A DNA stretch of 5,937 nt from an uncultured Pseudoflavonifractor sp. (GTDB lineage: Bacteria; Bacillota_A; Clostridia; Oscillospirales; Oscillospiraceae): NCBI GenBank assembly GCA_947575475.1, contig CANPNN010000086.1, positions 1-5,937 of the forward strand, read 5' to 3'. The notes below the pieces were generated by a model. It saw only the letters and a program-made list of their open reading frames with translations. It made no database searches and had not been told where the DNA came from. Made by a program: the position numbers and the translations under genes. This document shows, one piece after another, positions 1 through 5,099 of the stretch (position 1 is its first letter; the number at the start of each line of letters is the position of its first letter).

Positions 1-44
1 TGCTGAGTACGAATCAGCTGCTCTACCAACTGAGCCACAGTAGC
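1..44 (-). pseudogene. tRNA-Thr(CGT)-like unit A, cut by window edge
   Basis: Read on the minus strand from 44 to 1, this has a 5' acceptor strand GCTACTG, a D arm (GCTC/GAGC stem) and an anticodon arm with stem GCTGA/TCAGC and loop TTCGTAC, giving anticodon CGT (threonine, codon ACG). The loop has C where unit B has A. The part that would hold the variable region, T arm and 3' acceptor lies outside the window, so this copy alone cannot be called intact or broken. Its close match to unit B suggests the same T-arm-less form, but it could equally be a complete tRNA-Thr gene. Confidence 0.6.
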
Positions 45-92
45 GTATAAAATTGTTGAATTTGCGGAGTGGAGGAATGTCCCCTTATGGAC

Positions 93-147
93 AGCCACTG
101 ACCTGCTGATTACGAATCAGCTGCTCTACCAACTGAGCCACAGTAGC
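93..147 (-). pseudogene. T-arm-less tRNA-Thr(CGT)-like unit B
   Basis: On the minus strand this 55-base segment folds as a cloverleaf lacking one arm. The acceptor is GCTACTG paired with CAGTGGC (six Watson-Crick pairs and one G-U). There is a 4-bp D stem (GCTC/GAGC) with an AGTTGGTA loop, and a 5-bp anticodon stem (GCTGA/TCAGC) with loop TTCGTAA, anticodon CGT. A four-base AGGT linker then leads straight into the 3' acceptor strand, with T as the discriminator base. The usual 17-base T arm (5-bp stem, 7-base loop) is missing, and no CCA is encoded. T-arm-less tRNAs are known from some animal mitochondria, where a special EF-Tu serves them, not as a normal bacterial class. A pseudogene or a non-translational RNA is therefore more likely than a working tRNA. 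Confidence 0.7.
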
Positions 148-196
148 ATATAAAATTGTATGACCTTGCGGGATGGGGAAATGTCTCCTGGTGGAA

Positions 197-251
197 GGCT
201 ATTGGCCCTCTGGCTACAAATGAGATCGTCTTGCTGTTGAAGCATATCAGC
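197..251 (-). pseudogene. Decayed T-arm-less tRNA-Thr(TGT)-like unit C
   Basis: This is the promoter-proximal unit of the array. On the minus strand it begins GCTGATA, reaches the anticodon loop TTTGTAG (anticodon TGT, threonine), and ends with 3' acceptor strand CAATAGC. The acceptor has two mismatches. The D arm is poorly formed, and only about three anticodon-stem pairs remain. It is 55 bases long, like unit B, and again has no room for a T arm. The recognition rests mainly on its exact phase with the other two units and on the threonine anticodon. By itself the sequence would be hard to call. Confidence 0.5.
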
Positions 252-273
252 GCATAGGCATTTCCAACTAAAA

Positions 274-302
274 AGTTTACCATATTTCCTGCGCTACGTC
301 AA
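274..302 (-). promoter_or_regulatory. Promoter of the tRNA-like array
   Basis: On the minus strand there is a -35 box TTGACG (297-302), a 17-base spacer and a -10 box TAAACT (274-279), with TGG directly before the -10 giving an extended -10 element. Predicted transcription would start near 267 and enter unit C at 251 after about 16 bases. This near-consensus element, placed just ahead of the array, argues that the array is transcribed. It lies back to back with the proposed malQ promoter. Confidence 0.65.
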
Positions 303-311
303 TCCTAAAAA

Positions 312-339
312 TTGCTTGCGCCGGATGAAAAAGTAGGAT
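312..339 (+). promoter_or_regulatory. Possible malQ promoter
   Basis: TTGCTT (312-317) and TAGGAT (334-339) are separated by 16 bases and lie about 40 bases before the malQ start. The match to the housekeeping consensus is only fair. Its -35 box is about 10 bases from the -35 box of the divergent array promoter, so the two could share upstream DNA or a regulator. Confidence 0.35.
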
Positions 340-378
340 AAGATAAGAACATCTACACATGGATTGGATGGATGCCTT

Positions 379-1863
379 TTGAGGACCAGCGGCGTATTGA
401 TGCATTTGACAAGCCTGCCCGGCCCCTACGGCGTGGGGACAATGGGAAAGGCGGCCCGGGAGTTTGCAGATTTTCTGGCCCGGGGGGGCCAGACCTATTG
501 GCAGATCCTTCCGATAGGACCTACGAGCTATGGGGATTCTCCCTACCAGTGTTTTTCTACCTTTGCTGGCAATCCCTATCTCATTGATCTGGACCTGCTG
601 GAAGCGCAGGGACTTCTGGAGAGGGAGGAGTATGCCGGTCTGGATTGGGGGAGCGATCCGGAGCGAGTCGACTACGGTCTGCTCCATGAACGGCGCATCC
701 CGGTGCTCCGCAAGGCGGTGGCTCGGCTGCTGAAAGTCCCGCCGGAGGATTATACCGTCTTTTTGGCGGAGAATGGCACTTGGCTTCGGGACTACGCCCT
801 TTTCATGGCCCTGAAAGATGCAAACGGAGGAAAACCCTGGTGGGAATGGCCGGAGCCGCTCCGCCGGAGGGATCAGACCGCTTTGGCCCTGGCCCGGAAG
901 GAACAGGGGGAGGGAGTGGCGTTCCATCAAGGGCTTCAATATCTGTTTTTTCACCAGTGGCGGGCGCTGAAGGAGTATGCCAACGGCAAAGGGGTCCACT
1001 TTATCGGGGATCTGCCGATTTATGTAGCTCTGGACTCTGCCGATGTGTGGTCTAAGCCCCATCTATTCCAATTGGACGGGGACCTGAAGCCTGTGGAGGT
1101 GGCCGGTTGTCCCCCTGACGCCTTTACTGCCGATGGCCAGCTCTGGGGCAACCCTCTGTTTGATTGGGACGCAATGGAGCGGGAAGGCTACGGCTGGTGG
1201 ATCGAGCGCATCCGCCGCCAGAGGGGATTCTACGACCTGCTCCGTATTGATCATTTTCGGGGATTTGAAAGCTATTACGCCATTCCGTTTGGGGACGAGA
1301 ATGCCCGCCGGGGAGTGTGGAAGCCCGGCCCGGGCATGAAGCTGTTCCGGGCTGTGGAACATGCTCTGGGCCGTCAGGCTATCATTGCGGAGGATCTGGG
1401 CTTTCTTACGGAGTCGGTGCGGCAGCTCCTGCGGGACTCCGGTTTTCCCGGAATGAAGGTGCTCCAGTTTGCCTTTGACAGCCGGGAGGAGAGCGATTAT
1501 CTGCCTCACAACTATGAGAGGAACTGTGTGGTCTATGTGGGTACCCATGACAACGATACCGCCATGGGATGGCTGGAGACCTGCGGCGAGGCCGACCGGT
1601 CCTTTGCGGAGGAATATCTGAGGCTCCGCCGGGAGGAGGGCTACAACTGGGGCCTTATGCGGGGGGCCTGGGCCTCGGTGGCCGACCTGGCGGTAGTCAC
1701 CGCCCAGGATCTTTTGGGCTTGGGTAGCGAGGCGCGGATGAATGAGCCGTCGACCATGGGAAAAAATTGGCGGTGGCGTGTCCTTCCGGGGGTATTTACC
1801 CCGGAACTGGCGAAGAGGCTGGAGCATGAAACACGCTTATACAGGAGAACGGGAAACCGGTAA
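379..1863 (+). CDS. malQ: 4-alpha-glucanotransferase (amylomaltase, GH77)
   Basis: This cytoplasmic enzyme moves alpha-1,4-glucan segments from one maltodextrin to another glucan or to glucose, in maltodextrin and glycogen breakdown. The protein reads as a full-length GH77 member of about 494 residues. It opens with RTSGVLMHLTSLPGPYG, the usual amylomaltase N-terminus. The three family signatures are present: LRIDHFRG with the nucleophile Asp near residue 291, AEDLG with the acid/base Glu near 338, and GTHDND with the third catalytic Asp near 391. The start is uncertain. TTG at 379 puts RTSG right after the initiator, as in relatives, and has a weak GGATGGA ribosome site six bases upstream. 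TTG at 364 (499 residues) is open but has no visible site, and ATG at 400 would cut conserved residues. No glycogen phosphorylase or maltodextrin transporter gene is adjacent. It is convergent with the spore operon. Confidence 0.96.
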   Translation: MRTSGVLMHLTSLPGPYGVGTMGKAAREFADFLARGGQTYWQILPIGPTSYGDSPYQCFSTFAGNPYLIDLDLLEAQGLLEREEYAGLDWGSDPERVDYGLLHERRIPVLRKAVARLLKVPPEDYTVFLAENGTWLRDYALFMALKDANGGKPWWEWPEPLRRRDQTALALARKEQGEGVAFHQGLQYLFFHQWRALKEYANGKGVHFIGDLPIYVALDSADVWSKPHLFQLDGDLKPVEVAGCPPDAFTADGQLWGNPLFDWDAMEREGYGWWIERIRRQRGFYDLLRIDHFRGFESYYAIPFGDENARRGVWKPGPGMKLFRAVEHALGRQAIIAEDLGFLTESVRQLLRDSGFPGMKVLQFAFDSREESDYLPHNYERNCVVYVGTHDNDTAMGWLETCGEADRSFAEEYLRLRREEGYNWGLMRGAWASVADLAVVTAQDLLGLGSEARMNEPSTMGKNWRWRVLPGVFTPELAKRLEHETRLYRRTGNR

Positions 1864-1907
1864 AAAAGAAGCTGCTGCGGAGGGTCATTGTCCGCAGCAG
1901 CTTTTTG
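1864..1907. terminator. Two-way rho-independent terminator between malQ and the spore operon
   Basis: A perfect 13-bp stem, AAGCTGCTGCGGA (1869-1881) with its complement (1891-1903), closes a nine-base loop. On the plus strand it is followed by a T run (1902-1906) to end malQ. On the minus strand it is followed by CTTTTTT (1862-1868 read in reverse) to end the operon that stops at 1928. One hairpin therefore serves both convergent units. Confidence 0.92.
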
Positions 1908-1927
1908 TATTGGAACGGGCCGCGCCT

Positions 1928-2398
1928 TTATGCTGTGGGTCCGGGATATCCGCAGCCTGAGCCTATGCATCCGCCGCCGGCGGATGCGGAGGGGTCCATG
2001 GCGGCCACGCCCCGCATCCCGCTGGTGGGGAATAGGGGGTGGCTGGCCTCCCAGGGCCGGTGGCCGGGCAGGAAGAAGGTGACGAACTTTACCGAGAAGA
2101 TGTCGCAGGTGATAAAGGTCTGGCTGACCTCCTCATAGAGGGTCACCACGCTGGTGCCCACGGCGTAGAGGACGCCGGCCTTCTGGGTCAAGGTCTGGGT
2201 GCCGATGAGGAACTCAATGACCACATATTCCCCCAGATTGTCATTCAAAAACTGCTGCATGGAGCCCGCCATGGCGGGGGTGTTGAAATTTTGCTCGGGC
2301 GGAGTATTGATGCCCGTGCCGTTCTGAGCCGTCATGCCCGCCATATCGGCGGCGCTGTAGGTAACGGCGGGGGCGCCGTTGGGATAAAGTCTTGCCAT
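1928..2398 (-). CDS. gerQ: GerQ-like small spore coat protein
   Basis: The product has 156 residues. An N-terminal low-complexity stretch (1-45, rich in A, G, N, P, T) precedes a compact beta-rich core (46-110: SMQQFLNDNLGEYVVIEFL through VKFVTFF). That core follows the GerQ layout: a short helix, a strand with hydrophobic alternation, a G-V/I-L/I segment, and a final Y/F-x-x-F-V-T-F strand. The 46-residue tail ends in a GGGC/GSGCG stretch, unlike the short acidic end of Bacillus GerQ. In Bacillus GerQ is a crosslinked coat protein needed to hold CwlJ in the spore, and here cwlJ lies just upstream, 22 bases away. The ATG at 2398 is preferred over the GTG at 2404 because AGGAGG (2407-2412) is eight bases from the former and only two from the latter. 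Assignment to GerQ rests on layout and context, since sequence identity is low. Confidence 0.6.
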   Translation of the reverse strand: MARLYPNGAPAVTYSAADMAGMTAQNGTGINTPPEQNFNTPAMAGSMQQFLNDNLGEYVVIEFLIGTQTLTQKAGVLYAVGTSVVTLYEEVSQTFITCDIFSVKFVTFFLPGHRPWEASHPLFPTSGMRGVAAMDPSASAGGGCIGSGCGYPGPTA

Positions 2399-2426
2399 AG
2401 TCACAGCCTCCTAAAAATGGGTTTGG

Positions 2427-2861
2427 TCAAGTCTCCGCATATGCGTCTGTCGGGTTGTAGAAACAGTGGTCGCCGATGCGGATGGCAAAGACGCCCACCT
2501 TGGTGGGGAAATTGGGACGGCATTCAGGACTGTACGGATTGAAGAACCAGAGAGCGGTGCCCAGGTTGGTCAGCCGGTGGCCTGCCATGGCCCACTCCGC
2601 GATGTCCCAGTGGATCTGCTCCAGGGACATATTGTAGATGTTCTGGGCGTTGTATTCCCCCCCTACGGTCTCCATGGCGCACACAAACTGCCGGGGCTGA
2701 AACACCACCTCCCGAACGGTCTTATACCGGGAGTACTCGCCATATGTAACGTTGACCCGGTTCATCACCACGCTGGCGACCGCCTTCATGCCGTTTTCCC
2801 CTTCGCCGCCCGCCTCGCATTTGATGATGCGGGCCAGTATCTCAAGGTCAGAATATGCCAT
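2427..2861 (-). CDS. cwlJ: CwlJ-type spore cortex-lytic hydrolase
   Basis: The 144-residue protein is a single hydrolase_2 (SleB/CwlJ) domain. It hydrolyses cortex peptidoglycan during germination. Residues 15-36 (CEAGGEGENGMKAVASVVMN...) match the family's AEARGE...VAAVVLNRV block, with the catalytic Glu expected at residue 16. Later marks are FQPRQF (about 54-59), ALWFFNP (about 103-109) and IGDHCFY, near the end of the protein. There is no signal peptide and no peptidoglycan-binding domain. That, with a length close to Bacillus CwlJ, favours CwlJ over the secreted SleB. The start is fixed by AAGGAG (2869-2874) seven bases upstream. It lies 22 bases after the membrane-protein gene and 22 bases before the GerQ-like gene, so the three are almost certainly cotranscribed. 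Confidence 0.9.
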   Translation of the reverse strand: MAYSDLEILARIIKCEAGGEGENGMKAVASVVMNRVNVTYGEYSRYKTVREVVFQPRQFVCAMETVGGEYNAQNIYNMSLEQIHWDIAEWAMAGHRLTNLGTALWFFNPYSPECRPNFPTKVGVFAIRIGDHCFYNPTDAYAET

Positions 2862-2883
2862 TGTCTCACTCCTTTGTCCGTGG

Positions 2884-3300
2884 TCAGTCAGGCAGGGTAG
2901 TTTCCTCCAGCAGGGGGGTCTGCTGCTCCTGCTCCACTGTCTGCAGGTCCACCAGCCGCAATATGGCGGCCAGCAGGACCAGAAGGGAGGCGGTCACATT
3001 GACCTGCGCCGACCGCTTTGCCGCCGGGGTGCCCCCGGCCTGGGCCTGCCTGCGGGTATCCAAGGCCAAACAGAGGAAGAACCCCAGGCACCCCACCGTG
3101 ATGGCGGACCCGGCACACCGGATGGGCTCCACAGGCGGGACCTTGGAGGGATCCCCACCCTCCAAGGCCAGCTCCAGCTGGCGGCGCTGAATCAGAGCCG
3201 ACCACAGGGAGAGAAGGACGGCAAAGATGATGAGAAGGAGAAACATCAGCGAGACGTTCAGCATTCCCAGATCCTGTTTCAGTTCTTCCCGCTCTTCCAT
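2884..3300 (-). CDS. Three-helix membrane protein of unknown function, first gene of spore operon
   Basis: The product has 138 residues and I do not recognise a named family. A charged N-terminus (MEEREELKQD) is followed by three likely membrane segments: about 13-36 (very hydrophobic, VSLMFLLLIIFAVLL), 62-80 and 100-117. A basic loop (DTRRQ... AAKR, 81-97) separates the last two, and an acidic, Gln-rich tail (VEQEQQ... LEETTLPD) ends the protein. The start is well supported: AGGAGG (3309-3314) lies eight bases before the ATG. The stop is 22 bases before cwlJ, and the cwlJ ribosome site lies in that gap. By position it may act in the spore membrane alongside CwlJ, but this is inference from linkage only. 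Confidence 0.8.
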   Translation of the reverse strand: MEEREELKQDLGMLNVSLMFLLLIIFAVLLSLWSALIQRRQLELALEGGDPSKVPPVEPIRCAGSAITVGCLGFFLCLALDTRRQAQAGGTPAAKRSAQVNVTASLLVLLAAILRLVDLQTVEQEQQTPLLEETTLPD

Positions 3301-3328
3301 GGGCCATCCCTCCTGCCCGCGTCAAGCC

Positions 3329-3355
3329 ATTCTACGTTCCGGGGGGCAAAAAGGT
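3329..3355 (-). promoter_or_regulatory. Weak sporulation-type promoter candidate for the cwlJ operon
   Basis: On the minus strand, AC (3354-3355), a 17-base gap and CGTAGAAT (3329-3336) partly fit the mother-cell sigma-K pattern (AC, 17 bases, CATAnnnTA), and the -10 half also resembles sigma-E. Mismatches are present in the core. The placement, about 28 bases before the ATG, is plausible. No housekeeping promoter was found in the same stretch. Confidence 0.2.
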
Positions 3356-3391
3356 GAGTGGTCCTTGCCGCTGTTTGTAACCAAAATGTTG

Positions 3392-3420
3392 TTGCGGGAA
3401 GAAGATACGGGGGATAAAAT
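3392..3420 (+). promoter_or_regulatory. Promoter of the VanW-family gene
   Basis: TTGCGG (3392-3397) and TAAAAT (3415-3420) are separated by 17 bases, and the -10 box ends 26 bases before the ATG at 3447. It matches the housekeeping consensus well and points away from the divergent spore operon. Confidence 0.6.
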
Positions 3421-3446
3421 GAAGATAATGGAAAGGAGGCGGTCCA

Positions 3447-4277
3447 ATGCCGCGGACCTTATTTTGCCAGCTGGGGCCTTGGGCATACCGACTTTCGGTC
3501 TGGAAGGAGCAGAGCTTGAGACGGGGGAGAGACGCTCTCTCCGAAGTCCGGTTCGCCGGGGAAAAGGATCCCCGGCCCCTGGGCGTCTGCGTGGCCAAGC
3601 ACAGCTCCCTCATCCGCCGCAGGCTGGGAAATGTGGACATGGGACTGCAGGAAAACAAGGCGGTGAACCTGGCCCTGTCCGCCCCCATGGTCAGCGGCGT
3701 CCTGCTCCATCCGGGGGAGACCTTCTCCTTCTGGCATTTGGTGGGCAGACCCACTGCCGCCCGGGGATTCCGGGAGGGGCTGACCATATCTGCCGGAAAG
3801 CCGGACCGGGGCATAGGGGGCGGGATGTGCCAGTTCACCAACCTTGTCCACTGGATGGCCCTTCATACCTGCCTGACCATCACGGAACACCACCATCACG
3901 ACGGGCTGGACCTGTTCCCCGACTTCAACCGCCAGATCCCCTTTGGCACAGGGACTTCTATTTATTACAACTATTTGGATTACCGCCTTTACAATGGGAC
4001 CCAGGCAGTCTATCAGCTTTTGGTGTGGGTGGACGGGGAGTATCTCCGGGGAGAGATCCGCTCGGACCGGCCCCAAAGATACAAATACCACATCCGTTCC
4101 GAGGGGGAGGGCTTCGTCCGGGAGAGGGGGGCAGTCTACCGGGTGGGCCGGATCTGGCGGGAGGCCATAGACCCGGCCACCGGGAACCGGGCAGAGCGGA
4201 CCCTGCTCCGGGAAAACCACGCCCGGGTCCTCTATGACACAGAGGGACTGAAAATAAAGGAGTCAGAGGATCAATAG
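3447..4277 (+). CDS. VanW family protein
   Basis: The 276-residue protein carries the VanW domain over most of its length. Diagnostic stretches are ENKAVNLALSAP (69-80), HPGETFSFWHLVG (88-100), GIGGGMCQFTNLVHWMALH (122-140), FPDFNRQIPFGTG (157-169) and YYNYLDY (173-179). VanW is an accessory protein first named in the vanB vancomycin-resistance operon. Its biochemical role is not established, though a cell-envelope role is usually assumed. There is no signal peptide or membrane segment. The start has a strong AAAGGAGG (3432-3439) seven bases upstream. It stands alone between its own promoter and terminator, with no D-Ala-D-Lac ligase, dehydrogenase, dipeptidase or two-component genes nearby, so it should not be read as a resistance marker. 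Confidence 0.93.
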   Translation: MPRTLFCQLGPWAYRLSVWKEQSLRRGRDALSEVRFAGEKDPRPLGVCVAKHSSLIRRRLGNVDMGLQENKAVNLALSAPMVSGVLLHPGETFSFWHLVGRPTAARGFREGLTISAGKPDRGIGGGMCQFTNLVHWMALHTCLTITEHHHHDGLDLFPDFNRQIPFGTGTSIYYNYLDYRLYNGTQAVYQLLVWVDGEYLRGEIRSDRPQRYKYHIRSEGEGFVRERGAVYRVGRIWREAIDPATGNRAERTLLRENHARVLYDTEGLKIKESEDQ

Positions 4278-4285
4278 AGAAGGAA

Positions 4286-4317
4286 GGGAAGCCTCCTGCC
4301 GGGAGGCTTCCCTTTTT
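4286..4317 (+). terminator. Terminator of the VanW-family gene
   Basis: An 11-bp perfect stem, GGGAAGCCTCC (4286-4296) with its complement (4302-4312), has a five-base loop and is followed by TTTTT (4313-4317). It begins nine bases after the stop codon and separates this gene from radC. Confidence 0.92.
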
Positions 4318-4349
4318 GGCAGGAAAAGAGTTTTTCAACTGGCTCGCCC

Positions 4350-4378
4350 TTGTAAGCGAGGACAAAAAATGGTATAAT
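4350..4378 (+). promoter_or_regulatory. Promoter of radC
   Basis: TTGTAA (4350-4355), a 17-base spacer and a perfect TATAAT (4373-4378) make a near-ideal housekeeping promoter. Transcription would start around 4385, downstream of the in-frame ATG at 4377, which therefore cannot be the translation start. A short inverted repeat, CTCGC (4343-4347) and GCGAG (4356-4360), brackets the -35 box and could be an operator. Confidence 0.8.
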
Positions 4379-4421
4379 GTTGCGCCGAATAGAAAGAAAT
4401 ACCCGAAAGGGGGAGGCGCTT

Positions 4422-5093
4422 ATGTCCATCCATGACGGTCACCGCCGGCGTTTCAAGGGAGAGTTTTTAGCCCGCCCGGATTCCTTTCCGGATCATAAGG
4501 TGTTGGAGGTGTTGCTTTTCTTTGCCAATCCCAGAGGGGATACCAACCCTGTCGCCCACGCCCTGATGGAGCGGTTCGACTCCATCTCCGGCGTGCTGGA
4601 CGCAACCCCGGAGGAACTGCAGAAGGTACCGGGGGTGGGGGACCACACCGTCACCCTGCTGAAAGTGACAAAGGAGCTGGCGGGGCGGTATTTCTCCTCC
4701 CGGACCAGTATGGGGGAGATCGTCCAGACATCAGACGATGTGGAGGCTCTGCTGAAGGACTACTTCGTCGGAGCCAGGAGCGAGCGGGTGTGCCTGCTCT
4801 GCATGGACGGCAAGGGCAAGAGCCTGGGCGTCCGGGTGGTGGGGGAGGGCAGCGTCAACTCCGCCGAGATCACCTCCCGGGCCGTGGTGGAGGCCGCCCT
4901 GTCCCTCAACGCCACCCAGGCCATCCTGGCCCACAACCATGTGTCCGGGATCGCCACGCCCTCGGACGAGGACCGGGTCACCACGGACTGGTTGAACGGG
5001 GTGCTGGCCTCCGTGGGAGTCAGGCTGAGGGACCATGTGATCTTCGCGGACGACGAGATGGTGTCCATGCGGGACAGCAAGCACCCCTTTTGA
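4422..5093 (+). CDS. radC: RadC family JAB/JAMM-domain protein
   Basis: The 223-residue protein has an N-terminal helical region (MSIHDGHRRRFKGEFL), a helix-hairpin-helix-like segment (about 61-81, PEELQKVPGVGDHTVTLLK) and a C-terminal JAB/JAMM domain (about 100-215). The metal-binding pattern HNHVSGIATPSDED gives His171, His173, Ser181 and Asp184. Val replaces the usual Pro after the second His. RadC proteins were long linked to DNA repair, but their real role is unsettled. The family is expected to bind zinc, and no peptidase activity can be assumed. ATG at 4422 is chosen because GGGAGG lies five bases upstream and because the promoter's TATAAT covers the earlier ATG at 4377. No clear terminator follows, and the next gene has its own promoter. 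Confidence 0.92.
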   Translation: MSIHDGHRRRFKGEFLARPDSFPDHKVLEVLLFFANPRGDTNPVAHALMERFDSISGVLDATPEELQKVPGVGDHTVTLLKVTKELAGRYFSSRTSMGEIVQTSDDVEALLKDYFVGARSERVCLLCMDGKGKSLGVRVVGEGSVNSAEITSRAVVEAALSLNATQAILAHNHVSGIATPSDEDRVTTDWLNGVLASVGVRLRDHVIFADDEMVSMRDSKHPF

Positions 5094-5099
5094 AAGAAC

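Larger units (their letters stand above)
1..251 (-). repeat. Tandem array of tRNA-like units, period 103-104 bp
   Basis: Three head-to-tail units are visible on the minus strand. Their tRNA-like 5' ends lie at 251, 147 and 44, and their anticodon positions at 216-218, 112-114 and 9-11, giving spacings of 104 and 103. The units ending at 147 and 44 are nearly identical over 44 bases (one difference at position 7/110) and stay alignable through the intervening spacer, including the shared TATAAAATTGT-type block just beyond the 5' end. The unit ending at 251 is much more diverged but keeps the same phase. The array runs off the left edge, so the copy number is unknown. The pattern resembles, in principle, the repeats with partial tRNA sequence downstream of tyrT in E. 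coli, but here the 5' three-quarters of a tRNA is repeated. Confidence 0.8.

Noticed and set aside
1..147. A CRISPR array, from the two near-identical 44-base blocks separated by about 59 bases.
   Set aside because: The blocks are clear tRNA-like cloverleaf sequence, and the intervening segments are themselves related between units, unlike unique CRISPR spacers. No cas genes are present.
1..251. An integration-site remnant (att) of a phage or integrative element in a tRNA gene.
   Set aside because: Integrases usually duplicate the 3' part of a tRNA gene. Here the 5' part is kept and the T arm is lost, the copies are in regular tandem phase, and no integrase or mobile-element gene is in the window.
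1063..1827. Long minus-strand open frame opposite malQ.
   Set aside because: It is an antisense shadow of a well-supported GH77 gene, with no family motif and no convincing ribosome site.
2888..3325. Alternative minus-strand frame of 145 codons overlapping the three-helix membrane protein.
   Set aside because: Its product is Gly/Ala/Pro-rich with no structure, whereas the frame 2884-3300 has three hydrophobic segments and an AGGAGG eight bases before its ATG.
3227..4237. A long open frame of 336 codons on the plus strand overlapping the VanW-family gene.
   Set aside because: It lacks a recognisable domain and is rich in Gly, Pro and Arg as expected for an off-frame reading of GC-rich DNA. 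The overlapping frame at 3447-4277 has clear VanW motifs and a strong ribosome site.
3447..4277. Part of a vancomycin-resistance (vanB-type) gene cluster.
   Set aside because: Only the VanW-family gene is present. No ligase, dehydrogenase, dipeptidase or sensor-regulator genes are adjacent, and the gene has its own promoter and terminator.
4377..4421. Upstream ATG at 4377 as the radC start, adding 15 residues.
   Set aside because: The ATG overlaps the TATAAT box of the promoter, so it would lie upstream of the transcription start, and the added residues do not match the family.
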